The notes below the pieces were generated by a model. It was not told where the DNA came from. It was given only the letters and a program-made list of their open reading frames with translations, and did not search any database. A stretch of DNA of 8,039 nt from Candidatus Gallibacteroides avistercoris (GTDB taxonomy: Bacteria > Bacteroidota > Bacteroidia > Bacteroidales > CHK158-818), in assembly GCA_018714665.1 (NCBI GenBank), contig DVNA01000117.1:1-8039 (forward strand). Reading direction: 5' to 3'. Position 1 is the first letter of the stretch. Every line of letters begins with the position of its first letter. A program made the position numbers and the translations under genes. Shown here in pieces: positions 1-7,015 of this stretch.

Positions 1-273
1 CTATCATCGCTATCAGAATTTAATACGGGGGATGATTCTTCCTTCGATTCTGAACCTTTATCCGAAGGATCTGGGTCTTTTTCTTCATCACTTCCAGAAC
101 TTAATACGAGGGATGATTCTTCCTTCGATTCTGAACCTTTATCCGAAAGATTCGGGCCTTTTTCTTCATCACTTCCAGAACTTAATACGGGGGATGATTC
201 TTCCTTCGATTCTGAACCTTTATCCGAAGGATCTGGGTCTTTTTCTTCATCACTTCCAGAATTTAATACAGGA
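1..273. repeat. 81-bp tandem repeat, three full copies plus a partial
   Basis: Three consecutive units begin with GATGATTCTTCC at 31, 112 and 193, a period of exactly 81 bp. Bases 1-30 look like the degenerate end of a further unit at the window edge. The first two copies differ at about five positions, and the third is closer to the first. The unit is 27 codons, so copy number can change without shifting the frame of the minus-strand gene. Near identity at the DNA level, including third codon positions, points to recent expansion by slippage or unequal recombination rather than to selection on protein sequence alone. The full copy number is unknown because the array continues to the left edge. 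Confidence 0.95.
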
Positions 274-509
274 GTGTGGGGCCCTTTTGTCATAAGCCTA
301 TTTTCAATGATTCTTTCTGGACCAACAACTGACAATAACTCAAAAATCATTTTTCCAGATAACCGTCTTTTCGTAAAATCATTTGCCTTTTCAATTTGTC
401 CCCTTAGTTTAGAGTTAGGGAGAAGATTGTAAAATAGCATTTTATCCTGTTCAAAATAGGACGTATCCGTTAAACGGATGGTCCAATCATTTCTATCTGA
501 GAATTTCAT
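1..509 (-). CDS. Acidic repeat-tailed protein, partial (3' end beyond window)
   Basis: This open frame runs off the left edge, so at least 169 codons are present and the C-terminus is missing. Residues 1 to about 78 are a mixed charged domain starting MKFSDRNDWTIRLTD that I do not recognise. From about residue 80 the protein becomes a tandem array of 27-residue units rich in Ser, Asp, Glu and Lys (SGSDEEKDPDPSDKGSESKE), strongly acidic and probably disordered. It follows a probable virion protein gene, a position where tailed phages often place tail-assembly chaperones or other small morphogenesis proteins, but no motif supports that role. The start is ambiguous. ATG at 509 lies just after a terminator-like hairpin, while an in-frame ATG at 557, 12 bases after the previous stop and preceded by AGAAG, adds 16 residues and places the hairpin inside the coding region. 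The frame is real because the repeat period is a multiple of three and no stop occurs. Confidence 0.72.
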   Translation of the reverse strand, partial: MKFSDRNDWTIRLTDTSYFEQDKMLFYNLLPNSKLRGQIEKANDFTKRRLSGKMIFELLSVVGPERIIENRLMTKGPHTPVLNSGSDEEKDPDPSDKGSESKEESSPVLSSGSDEEKGPNLSDKGSESKEESSLVLSSGSDEEKDPDPSDKGSESKEESSPVLNSDSDD

Positions 510-520
510 ATATAAAGAAT

Positions 521-548
521 TTAAAAGAGGGCGTATAACACGCCCTCT
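521..548 (-). terminator. Terminator-like hairpin after the 176-aa gene
   Basis: A perfect 9-bp stem (arm AGAGGGCGT at 526-534, arm ACGCCCTCT at 540-548) with a 5-base loop is followed on the minus strand by TTT and then an AT-rich stretch. It lies 21 bases after the stop codon of the 176-aa gene. This is the form of an intrinsic terminator for minus-strand transcription. It sits immediately before the next gene with no recognisable promoter after it, so partial read-through, reducing expression of that gene, is the simplest reading. If the next gene starts at ATG 557, the hairpin lies within codons. Confidence 0.6.
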
Positions 549-569
549 ATGAAACATTTACTTCTGTAA

Positions 570-1100
570 TTAAGCTGATTCAGTCTCAAACCCCGGGATA
601 TCCGAATCATATTCCCAAAGTGGATCGCTGCACGGCTCTCCCTGAAATTGGCACGTAGCACTTCGTACATTGTCGTTTGTACCGATGTTTTGGTACGTGA
701 ATTTCAACCCGGATGAACACGGAGACCCTCCTATAAATTTTTTCCCTGACGAGCAATGTTCAATAATTACGATATAGCGATCTCCGTGCATATTATACAA
801 CGTATCAAGTAGCTCCCCTGAAATTCCCTCAATCGTTAAGGGAATAGTCAGCTGTCCTAATAGATCATTACTATTAGCAATAGCCGGAATAATACTTGAC
901 GAAAGGGCACAGATGTAGGCAAATCTTGCTTCGTCTTTCATAGGAATCTTAGTAGAAATTATTCCCCCCTCCGCTTTGGGGAAATTATCCATATCGACTT
1001 CGTCCCGTATTCTGGCAACATACAACCTATACTTGTAACCGGGAGACTTCGTTACCGGTTCAAGCATTTCTATGTTTTTTGTTGGATTTAATATAGCCAT
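570..1100 (-). CDS. Probable phage structural protein (tail tube or connector-like), 176 aa
   Basis: This encodes a 176-aa soluble protein with no signal peptide or membrane segment and a beta-rich look, typical of small phage virion proteins. Visible features are a central Gly-rich segment (residues 83-100) and a cysteine-containing C-terminal half (Cys116, 128, 150 and 157) around the GGSPCSSGLKF stretch at 124-134. It begins 11 bases after the stop of the putative capsid gene and is followed by a terminator-like hairpin, a position that suits a highly expressed virion component such as a tail tube, head-tail connector or decoration protein. No motif decides among these. The ATG at 1100 is the first in frame after the upstream gene. 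The preceding TAGGAT is too close to be a good ribosome binding site. Confidence 0.7.
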   Translation of the reverse strand: MAILNPTKNIEMLEPVTKSPGYKYRLYVARIRDEVDMDNFPKAEGGIISTKIPMKDEARFAYICALSSSIIPAIANSNDLLGQLTIPLTIEGISGELLDTLYNMHGDRYIVIIEHCSSGKKFIGGSPCSSGLKFTYQNIGTNDNVRSATCQFQGEPCSDPLWEYDSDIPGFETESA

Positions 1101-1111
1101 ATCCTATAATT

Positions 1112-3127
1112 TTAAGCTGTTACTTTTCTTTCGAGCTCTAAAAACTTACCTGACGGAACAACTCTTTTAATCGTTTTTGATCCAACAAGAGTTTCCTCCT
1201 CTTTCAATTCGCAATATACCTTGATGTAATCACCAACGGCATTAGGGGTCCACGCCTCTTTGATAGAGGCAAAGTTTCCGGTTTTATCAATTTTAGTAGC
1301 ATTTGTGGTATTTCCGCAAATGATCTTATACACCCTTTCGGGAGAGGCATTTACTATGTCCGTTATTTTTGTCTCTGCGGTGTTTGATCCTGTTTCAAAT
1401 ACGGTATTTTCCGATCCATCTACCGTAGTTGCGCCATCCTCTAACGTAGTTACCGGGTAATTGGTAAACAATCGCTGGTATATACGCCCGGATTTTTCCA
1501 GATCAGTTACCGAGCTAAATTTAGCTCCTGGGGCCAATACGCCGGACCCTTCTTTCCACCACGATGCCATTAACAGGTTTTCCAAATTCTGCTCGAAATA
1601 GAAGGCGTACATCTCATTCGGGCGATTTTCGTAATTTTCAACGTTTCCGACGGGTGTAATCCACATCTTATAGTCATTGTTTCCCATGTTGGGTACCCAG
1701 ATAATTTGTTCGGGAGAGGTGTAACGCAAACTATTTTCCGGTCCGCGATAGTCCGTGTTTTTCCCGTATTTCTCATCATAGGCATCTATATACCACTGGC
1801 GGTGTTTCTCATTTGCGAAAAGTCGCATCCCCTCCATGTTGGGCAAGATCATATTAACCTTATCCCAGAAAGTACGCATATAGTCCAATATCGTACTTTC
1901 GGTATATATTTTTAGGTCTTTGAAAGGAAGAACCTTTAATTCCTCCTCTACTCGTTCAATAGCTCTAAGAGCCCCATCAGATGCACGCATAGCAGGCTGC
2001 GGGAAATCACCCTGTCGCGGTACCCAACATCCTATTACCCGGCGACGCTGTTGCTCATTGAATAGGATCGTACCAAAATGAACAATGCACCATTCAAACA
2101 TATTCCACTTCATCGGGTTGGAGCCTTCCCGATTCATGTATCCGAGATATGATTTTTCAAGGTCCTTCGGGTCCTCAAAAAGGAATTTCATCATTACATC
2201 ATCCACCTTGTACACTTCCGCGTCAAAACTTACACCACCTTTGTAATGGTATCCGCCCAGAAACGATTGAGAAAGTTCATCAAATATCGCTGTTGGAGCC
2301 TCCATTTTGTTTTGAACATTCGATACAAGAGGGAATATTCCGGCAACAGAACGAAATTGCCGTAAGTAGGCAATAATCATGTCAAAACGGCGTATGGTGT
2401 ATTCACCCAACTTGCTATCAATAGTGGAGTAGTCAATGTAACTTTCTCCCTTGATCATTTTGCCAAAATTCAGCAATGAAATTTGGTTGTTGGCAGATAG
2501 CTGAATAACTCTCTGCTTAAATTCACCCGAAAATTCATTAAACTCGCTCAGGAACTCGTCTTTTTCCGGCTTTGTAAGATCCTCTTTTGCTTTTCCGGTA
2601 ACTGCGATTTCATTCCACCATTTATTGGTAGCAAAAAATTTATGCTCTATACCGAACAAATGCGTAGGCGTATGTGCTGAATGGCCCAATACCTTTGCCA
2701 TTGTCTGGGTATTCACAGATACGGAGCCCTGTATAATCTCCGGAGCGTCATTTTCCGGTTCCCGCTGTAATGCGGCGATTGTGCTTGCGGCACTTCTAAG
2801 CGCATTGGCTGCCTCCAAAACGATTTGGCTGCTATCATTCGGCAACTCCCCACGCGTACCGTTTGAAATTTGTTCATCGAAGGCTTGAAAAGCACCTTCA
2901 ATCATCTGTCTTGCTTCGTCGCTGATCGCATCCAGTTGAACCTGTTCTTCTCCTTCATCGGGCGCATCGCGTAGATCTTCTTCAAAAGTTCTTCCATAGG
3001 TGCTTTTATAGCGCTCTGCGAAGAGCTTCCAGTCGGACGCCGTTACAGAATTGCTTTTTATGCGTTCATACATTCCTTTGATCGTGTCGATAATCCCTTT
3101 GGCACGTTGTTTAATTTTTCTGTTCAT
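1112..3127 (-). CDS. Putative major capsid protein with N-terminal scaffold-like region, 671 aa
   Basis: This is the largest gene here. Residues 1 to about 135 are highly charged and predicted helical with an acidic stretch (EEDLRDAPDEGEEQ near 49-62), like the cleavable scaffold (delta) region of HK97-type capsid proteins. A long globular domain follows (about 155-540) rich in aromatic residues, with ITPVGN near residue 490. A separable beta-type segment closes the protein (about 570-671, with VYKIICGN, GNFASI, GDYIKVY and a final FLELERKV), similar in my memory to terminal domains of Bacteroidota phage structural proteins. The call rests mainly on its size and on its position directly after an S49 protease. 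A portal or other virion protein is the main alternative. I use ATG 3127, 6 bases after the protease stop, because the two further upstream codons would need a TTG start. No Shine-Dalgarno is visible. Confidence 0.65.
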   Translation of the reverse strand: MNRKIKQRAKGIIDTIKGMYERIKSNSVTASDWKLFAERYKSTYGRTFEEDLRDAPDEGEEQVQLDAISDEARQMIEGAFQAFDEQISNGTRGELPNDSSQIVLEAANALRSAASTIAALQREPENDAPEIIQGSVSVNTQTMAKVLGHSAHTPTHLFGIEHKFFATNKWWNEIAVTGKAKEDLTKPEKDEFLSEFNEFSGEFKQRVIQLSANNQISLLNFGKMIKGESYIDYSTIDSKLGEYTIRRFDMIIAYLRQFRSVAGIFPLVSNVQNKMEAPTAIFDELSQSFLGGYHYKGGVSFDAEVYKVDDVMMKFLFEDPKDLEKSYLGYMNREGSNPMKWNMFEWCIVHFGTILFNEQQRRRVIGCWVPRQGDFPQPAMRASDGALRAIERVEEELKVLPFKDLKIYTESTILDYMRTFWDKVNMILPNMEGMRLFANEKHRQWYIDAYDEKYGKNTDYRGPENSLRYTSPEQIIWVPNMGNNDYKMWITPVGNVENYENRPNEMYAFYFEQNLENLLMASWWKEGSGVLAPGAKFSSVTDLEKSGRIYQRLFTNYPVTTLEDGATTVDGSENTVFETGSNTAETKITDIVNASPERVYKIICGNTTNATKIDKTGNFASIKEAWTPNAVGDYIKVYCELKEEETLVGSKTIKRVVPSGKFLELERKVTA

Positions 3128-3133
3128 AATCAA

Positions 3134-4000
3134 TTATTTGAAAGTGTTAATAATGGTCTGTTTTGTTGCTATATTTTCTTTTAGCTCTTTAACGACAGTA
3201 TCAAAAGAGGCGATGCCGTCAATTAGTCCAACTTTTAATGCATCTTTTGCAAAAAACGTTTTTCCTGTTATAACGCCATCTGCCGTAATGTCTAACTGGG
3301 GCCTGTTTTTTTGAACAACCTCCCGAAAATTATTTGCAAGCGGAGTAAGAACATCTTCTATCAACAGGGTATCATCCCCATTTTCAGAGTTTCTTATTTC
3401 AATATTTTTATCGGGAGACTCCGGAGGATATACATCCTCTGGATAATACAAATAGTTATCCATGGCATTTTTGTTTTTACGAAATACCGTTGCCATTACT
3501 CCGATAGATCCGATCTCGCAATAATCGTTTATTGCAAAGATCTTATCACAAAACGAACCGATATAATAACCGCAGCTACATAACATATAGTCAACGAACA
3601 TATATATTGGTTTGGAGCTTTCAGATATTGCGTCAGAAATGCCGAACAAGGAGCTAACGGCCCCTCCCGGCGTATCTCCTTGAATAATGATGCCTGAAAT
3701 ATTATCCGACTCATTTGCCTGCCGTATCCAGGAGGCAACCGTGTCGGTACCAATATTCCAAGAGTTATATTTCGTCATAATGCCTCGCAAAGGAATTACG
3801 GCGATAGATTCCTTATCAAAATTATCGAATATATTTCCGACCCCTTCATTGGTATGCGCAACCCCTTTCGTGTCGCAAACAAATGATGATGGACTTTCTA
3901 CAACAACAAATCCATCCTCGGCAACTTTTCTTAATGTGGGTATTGCCGAGTGGTGTACCATAAATGCAGAATTAAAAAACGAGTGTAAAAAAATACGCAT
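3134..4000 (-). CDS. S49 family (SppA/ClpP-fold) serine protease, probable prohead protease
   Basis: This encodes 288 aa from ATG 4000. The S49 signature is clear: an IIIQGDTPGGAVSS segment (about residues 105-117) giving the oxyanion-region Gly-Gly, then LCSCGYYIG with the expected nucleophile Ser at about 142, the family's SGxY motif with Cys in place of the first Gly. GSIGV follows at about 164-168 and the C-terminal ITGKTFFAKDALKVGLIDGI block at about 244-263. In SppA and lambda gpC the catalytic Lys lies about 52 residues after the Ser. The Lys of SPDK, about 56 residues after, is the best candidate but unproven. There is no signal peptide, as expected for a cytoplasmic prohead protease rather than a membrane signal-peptide peptidase. 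The putative capsid gene follows after 6 bases, so it probably trims the capsid's scaffold region. An in-frame TTG at 4018 would add six residues. Confidence 0.9.
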   Translation of the reverse strand: MRIFLHSFFNSAFMVHHSAIPTLRKVAEDGFVVVESPSSFVCDTKGVAHTNEGVGNIFDNFDKESIAVIPLRGIMTKYNSWNIGTDTVASWIRQANESDNISGIIIQGDTPGGAVSSLFGISDAISESSKPIYMFVDYMLCSCGYYIGSFCDKIFAINDYCEIGSIGVMATVFRKNKNAMDNYLYYPEDVYPPESPDKNIEIRNSENGDDTLLIEDVLTPLANNFREVVQKNRPQLDITADGVITGKTFFAKDALKVGLIDGIASFDTVVKELKENIATKQTIINTFK

Positions 4001-4056
4001 AACATTACATTTTTTCAATGCAATATTATGCGTAAAACCACCGATTTTAAAGGACT

Positions 4057-4410
4057 TTAAACGGACGATTGCGCTGTAAAAGTGATTTTTATCGTATATG
4101 TATCACCGGTGTAGGTAAAAAAAACGGGGTATTCGTCACTACCCATCAATATATTGCCATCTGCCGTTGCTATTTTTAGCAAGACCGGTTCAGATGGGCA
4201 TGATATAATATTATTGGCATCTGACTCTTTTAAATCAACTGAAAACGTCTCTGTTATCATTATCCCGGCATCCGTTTTCTGCGACGTTTTCGTATAGCTA
4301 CCTTTTCTCTCCGGATATATCCATACCCAGTTACCGGAAAAATCATTTCCCGATTTTGTTGCCTCCCGTAAAAATAGAAAGGCAAAATTTGAGCATAAAA
4401 GTTTCTTCAT
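4057..4410 (-). CDS. Hypothetical protein, 117 aa, beta-rich
   Basis: I do not recognise a family. The first 14 residues (MKKLLCSNFAFLFL) are hydrophobic with two Lys near the start, but Arg15-Glu16 follow at once and no clear cleavage site is visible, so a signal peptide is unlikely though not excluded. The rest alternates polar and hydrophobic residues in a beta-strand pattern, ending with FFTYTGDTYTIKITFTAQ near the C-terminus. It lies 38 bases before the first ATG of the protease gene's frame region and follows a 75-base AT-rich gap, so it could be the first gene of the morphogenesis block. A small virion or accessory protein is plausible, but this is context only. The ATG at 4410 is the only reasonable start. 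Confidence 0.6.
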   Translation of the reverse strand: MKKLLCSNFAFLFLREATKSGNDFSGNWVWIYPERKGSYTKTSQKTDAGIMITETFSVDLKESDANNIISCPSEPVLLKIATADGNILMGSDEYPVFFTYTGDTYTIKITFTAQSSV

Positions 4411-4414
4411 ATTT

Positions 4415-4443
4415 TTAGGATATATATAATATAATTAGGATAT
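4415..4443. repeat. Short direct repeat TTAGGATAT, two copies, in AT-rich gap
   Basis: In the 75-base gap between the 188-aa and 117-aa genes, TTAGGATAT occurs at 4415-4423 and again at 4435-4443, with starts 20 bp apart (about two helical turns). This spacing would put two protein-binding sites on the same DNA face, and the gap is where the window passes from replication to morphogenesis genes, so an operator is conceivable. The sequence is so AT-rich that chance is a real alternative. I see no convincing TAnnTTTG promoter element in the gap. Confidence 0.35.
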
Positions 4444-4485
4444 TTTTCTGGACATTAGGGGGAGTAAGTTTAACATATTTTAATA

Positions 4486-5052
4486 TCAAAATATGATGGG
4501 CGTATATAATATTCCCTTTTGCCACAAGATTTTTTCCTGGCTCCTATTCCAGCTTTTCATCAGCATTTCCTCCGTAATTTTACTATCTGAAATGTTGAAT
4601 TTTTCACAATAAAGGAGCATTACCTTCTTCTGCTCAATTTTAGGGTTTGCCGTCAGATAGGTAAACATAAATGTCAGAAAATGATGCTTGAACTGCTTGC
4701 TTAGCATCCTGGAAATAACATTATTCCCTCTTTCTGACAGATAACACCTATGACAGGTATCCACCCAAACAAGGTGCATATCCTCCGATCGGCCCGATAC
4801 TCCGGACCTTTCACCTCTTTTTTTGGGATACTGCATATACAAATGTTTATGCGTATCAAACATCCTAATTCGTATTAGGCTATCTGTATCTTTTATTGTG
4901 CAGCTCTCAGCCTTCGTTACCAGCTGCTGCTTTATAGCCATCCAAATTAAATCATTTCTTTTCGGAATCAATAAATCACTGCCGTTGTTGGTAAATAAGA
5001 CAAAATCACGTAATGCCGGATGCACCTTTATGTATATGACAACTCCCTTCAT
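4486..5052 (-). CDS. Hypothetical protein, 188 aa, between replication and capsid genes
   Basis: I do not recognise a family. The N-terminal half (residues 1-70) looks mixed alpha/beta. A basic loop around residues 77-88 (KKRGERSGVSGR) precedes DTCHRC (98-103), a CxxC pair that could bind metal but lacks an obvious second pair, although Cys149 is downstream. The C-terminal 75 residues are helical and basic (ISRMLSKQFKHHF, then EKFNISDSKITEEMLMKSWNR), compatible with a nucleic-acid-binding helical domain. It starts 27 bases after the VirE-like gene, with AAAAAGG two bases before the ATG, one of the few purine-rich leaders in the window. Its position would suit a regulator or DNA-processing factor, but no motif proves it. 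Confidence 0.65.
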   Translation of the reverse strand: MKGVVIYIKVHPALRDFVLFTNNGSDLLIPKRNDLIWMAIKQQLVTKAESCTIKDTDSLIRIRMFDTHKHLYMQYPKKRGERSGVSGRSEDMHLVWVDTCHRCYLSERGNNVISRMLSKQFKHHFLTFMFTYLTANPKIEQKKVMLLYCEKFNISDSKITEEMLMKSWNRSQEKILWQKGILYTPIIF

Positions 5053-5079
5053 AACCTTTTTTTATTATACAAATGACTT

Positions 5080-6327
5080 TTATGTAATTTGTTTCTCCTG
5101 ATCTTCCCGTTTTACCAGGTAGCGCCACCGGCTTTCACCGTTTATCTTTTTTTTAGCACGTTGAAATCCGAGTTGGCGTAAGGCCATTCCGATGGACTCC
5201 TCCGTTATGCAGTCTGATATGGATATTTTTCTATCGTGTTTCAAACGCCGGAGGATCTCCGAGGGCATCAACCAGGCATGGGGCTCTTTTTCTGATATAG
5301 CAGGTGTATATAAATCTCGCAAAACGTTATATGCCGCCGATTTTTGCATATATCGTGAATTATACTGCTCAAACTCCTTAAAATCATCCATCCCCCACAC
5401 ATAACAAAAATCTGCTTTTTCCATAAGCAATAGGGCTTCGGCATAAACTTGATTTATATCTACCCGCTCAGAGTAACGTTGATCAATACTATCCAACTCA
5501 AAGCAAAGGAAACGCCTGGTACCCATATTCTGGGTTAGAAAACCGCCCAGCTCCTCTGTACGGTTGGTAGTGAACGTTGCCGATGCACGGCGCGTCACGT
5601 TTGACGAAAATCCGTTTGACGTCAAACATATATCTGATGCGGAAAGTAGCTTTTTAAATCGCTCTGTGGTACTCCTGGTTATGCCGACAAATTCATCAAA
5701 ATTCACAAACAAGTTACGGGTAAATTCGCGTTCAAGCTCGAATTTTTCGGATGGGGGCTGTGCGTCCACCCGGTAATCTCTAATTTCATACGGTATAAGA
5801 AATTGTGTAATGTATGTTTTACCAATACCGCCCTCTTCGGAAATAAACCCTACCGACACATCGTTATACCTTATACCAAACGCACACGCCACGGCAGCCA
5901 CAAGCCATTTTTTTAAATACCGGCGCAACCTTTCTTGATAATACCCCGGCTCCCTATCGCCGAAATCACGTGCTCGCAGGTGATCGGCCAATAAATCGAT
6001 GTGTGATTCACCTTTATATTTTCCCCGTACTGTATCAAAGTAATCTTCTATGGGGTTAAATGTTTTCATTCTATTGGGAGAGGTCAACAACATTTTAAGT
6101 GTTGATAGAGAGCATGAGATATTGTTTTCCACGAGATCCAGGTATATATCCCTAAAATCAACCCCGTATTTATATTTCCGTTTCAAAGGCTTTATAAACG
6201 GCCTTGACGGGTTAAACAGATTAATCCGGATCTCGTAATTTTCATCGAGAAACTCCTTTACATCAGATAACGAGCTTTGCCTCCGTACATCCGAAATAAT
6301 GATAGGTTGTAATTTTTTATTTGCCAT
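5080..6327 (-). CDS. VirE-type P-loop ATPase / SF3-like replicative helicase, 415 aa
   Basis: The protein has the hallmarks of the virulence-associated E (VirE/VapE) superfamily found in phages and mobile elements. The Walker A loop is SEEGGIGKT (residues 163-171), Walker B is LFVNFDEF (206-213), a sensor-type segment is TFTTNRTEEL (251-260), and GTRRFLCFEL (269-278) carries the probable arginine finger. The first 120 residues show no primase catalytic motifs, so this is the ATPase part without the primase domain often fused to it. The C-terminal region (about 355-410) looks like a winged-helix DNA-binding domain. It starts 11 bases inside the end of the helicase-loader gene (ATGGCAAATAA overlap), implying translational coupling. 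The likely role is DNA unwinding at element replication. The split into a loader-like ATPase plus VirE-like ATPase is the main uncertainty about division of labour. Confidence 0.85.
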   Translation of the reverse strand: MANKKLQPIIISDVRRQSSLSDVKEFLDENYEIRINLFNPSRPFIKPLKRKYKYGVDFRDIYLDLVENNISCSLSTLKMLLTSPNRMKTFNPIEDYFDTVRGKYKGESHIDLLADHLRARDFGDREPGYYQERLRRYLKKWLVAAVACAFGIRYNDVSVGFISEEGGIGKTYITQFLIPYEIRDYRVDAQPPSEKFELEREFTRNLFVNFDEFVGITRSTTERFKKLLSASDICLTSNGFSSNVTRRASATFTTNRTEELGGFLTQNMGTRRFLCFELDSIDQRYSERVDINQVYAEALLLMEKADFCYVWGMDDFKEFEQYNSRYMQKSAAYNVLRDLYTPAISEKEPHAWLMPSEILRRLKHDRKISISDCITEESIGMALRQLGFQRAKKKINGESRWRYLVKREDQEKQIT

Positions 6328-7015
6328 ACACCTTTACCCCGTTATCTACTCTTCGGCTCTTGCCTCCGACAATGACATAAGTACACATCTCCTTCATGCG
6401 GCTAACGATAAATTCTTTGTACATCTCTTTCAGAGATTCGTAATTGAAATTTGTCGTTATGAACGTGCGTGCTCCGTTGTCGTATCTGGCCGCCAGCAAA
6501 TCGACGATGGGAGTTATTGTATTACCGTAATCTTTTAGCTCTTTTTCCTCACGACCAAATTCATCTATAAAAAGCATACCGCGGGTAAAAGGGGCAACGC
6601 CGTTGGCCTTTATCTTCATCAGCAGGTCTTTTGCATGAAAGGACTTTATTTGAACCTCACACAACAAATTATGCAAATCGACGAATGTTTTCATCAAAAG
6701 GGTTTTACCTACACCGATATTGCCTCCAAATATGAGACCGGCATTGATATTCCACGCGCACCGGAAATCGCCATTTATATATAGCATCATTTGTTGTATC
6801 AGCTCCCTATTCCTCTCGTCAATGATAAATCGACCCGGAACCCCGCGCTGGCGCATCGTATCGGTTGCCAGCTGGGTAAAGGCATAAAAGAATTTTTCTT
6901 CCGGGAGAACCGTGCGCGCACGGTTCTTTTGTTCGGTATAGTCCCGGTGCGCTCGTATTTCCTCTATCGAGGAAAGAACCCCATCAATCGTGTTTTTAAA
7001 AGTTGTCTGATTCAT
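6317..7015 (-). CDS. DnaC/IstB-type AAA+ ATPase, putative helicase loader
   Basis: The 232-aa length fits DnaC-like loaders. Walker A is GGNIGVGKT (residues 97-105), Walker B is MLFIDEFG (147-154), sensor I is the TTN triplet (187-189), and the SRM motif with the presumed arginine finger is at 205-207, as in DnaC and IstB. Members of this family load ring helicases on DNA, or act with an IS21-type transposase. No transposase is adjacent and a VirE-type ATPase follows, so the replication role is preferred. The basic N-terminal 40 residues may contact the partner. The gene overlaps its upstream neighbour by 20 bases and its downstream one by 11, so the three are surely co-translated. A perfect 22-bp palindrome lies within codons of the N-terminal region. 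Confidence 0.9.
   Translation of the reverse strand: MNQTTFKNTIDGVLSSIEEIRAHRDYTEQKNRARTVLPEEKFFYAFTQLATDTMRQRGVPGRFIIDERNRELIQQMMLYINGDFRCAWNINAGLIFGGNIGVGKTLLMKTFVDLHNLLCEVQIKSFHAKDLLMKIKANGVAPFTRGMLFIDEFGREEKELKDYGNTITPIVDLLAARYDNGARTFITTNFNYESLKEMYKEFIVSRMKEMCTYVIVGGKSRRVDNGVKVYGK
6906..6927. repeat. 22-bp perfect palindrome within the helicase-loader gene
   Basis: The two arms AGAACCGTGCG and CGCACGGTTCT are exact reverse complements with no spacer. The centre GCGCGC is strikingly GC-rich against the surroundings. On the minus strand it encodes residues Asn31-Arg-Ala-Arg-Thr-Val of the loader, and because of the symmetry the other strand reads the same peptide. On the plus strand the second arm is followed by TTTTG. 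It could be a protein-binding site, a hairpin in RNA, or chance. Confidence 0.85.

Noticed and set aside
1..273. CRISPR array from the tandem units
   Set aside because: The units are contiguous with no unique spacers and are translated in frame.
32..295. Plus-strand 87-codon frame with a repeating peptide
   Set aside because: It is the antisense shadow of the 81-bp repeat. The period divisible by three keeps both strands open, and the minus strand continues into a normal non-repetitive coding domain.
3418..3440. Small hairpin GAGGAT/ATCCTC within the protease gene
   Set aside because: A 6-bp stem inside coding sequence without a T tract is expected by chance.
5053..5079. TATAAT-like promoter before the 188-aa gene
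   Set aside because: The -35-like element is too close, and the Bacteroides TAnnTTTG form is not met.
6317..7015. IstB of an IS21-type insertion sequence
   Set aside because: There is no transposase gene next to it and no terminal inverted repeats. The downstream VirE-like gene and overlapping starts favour a replication operon.
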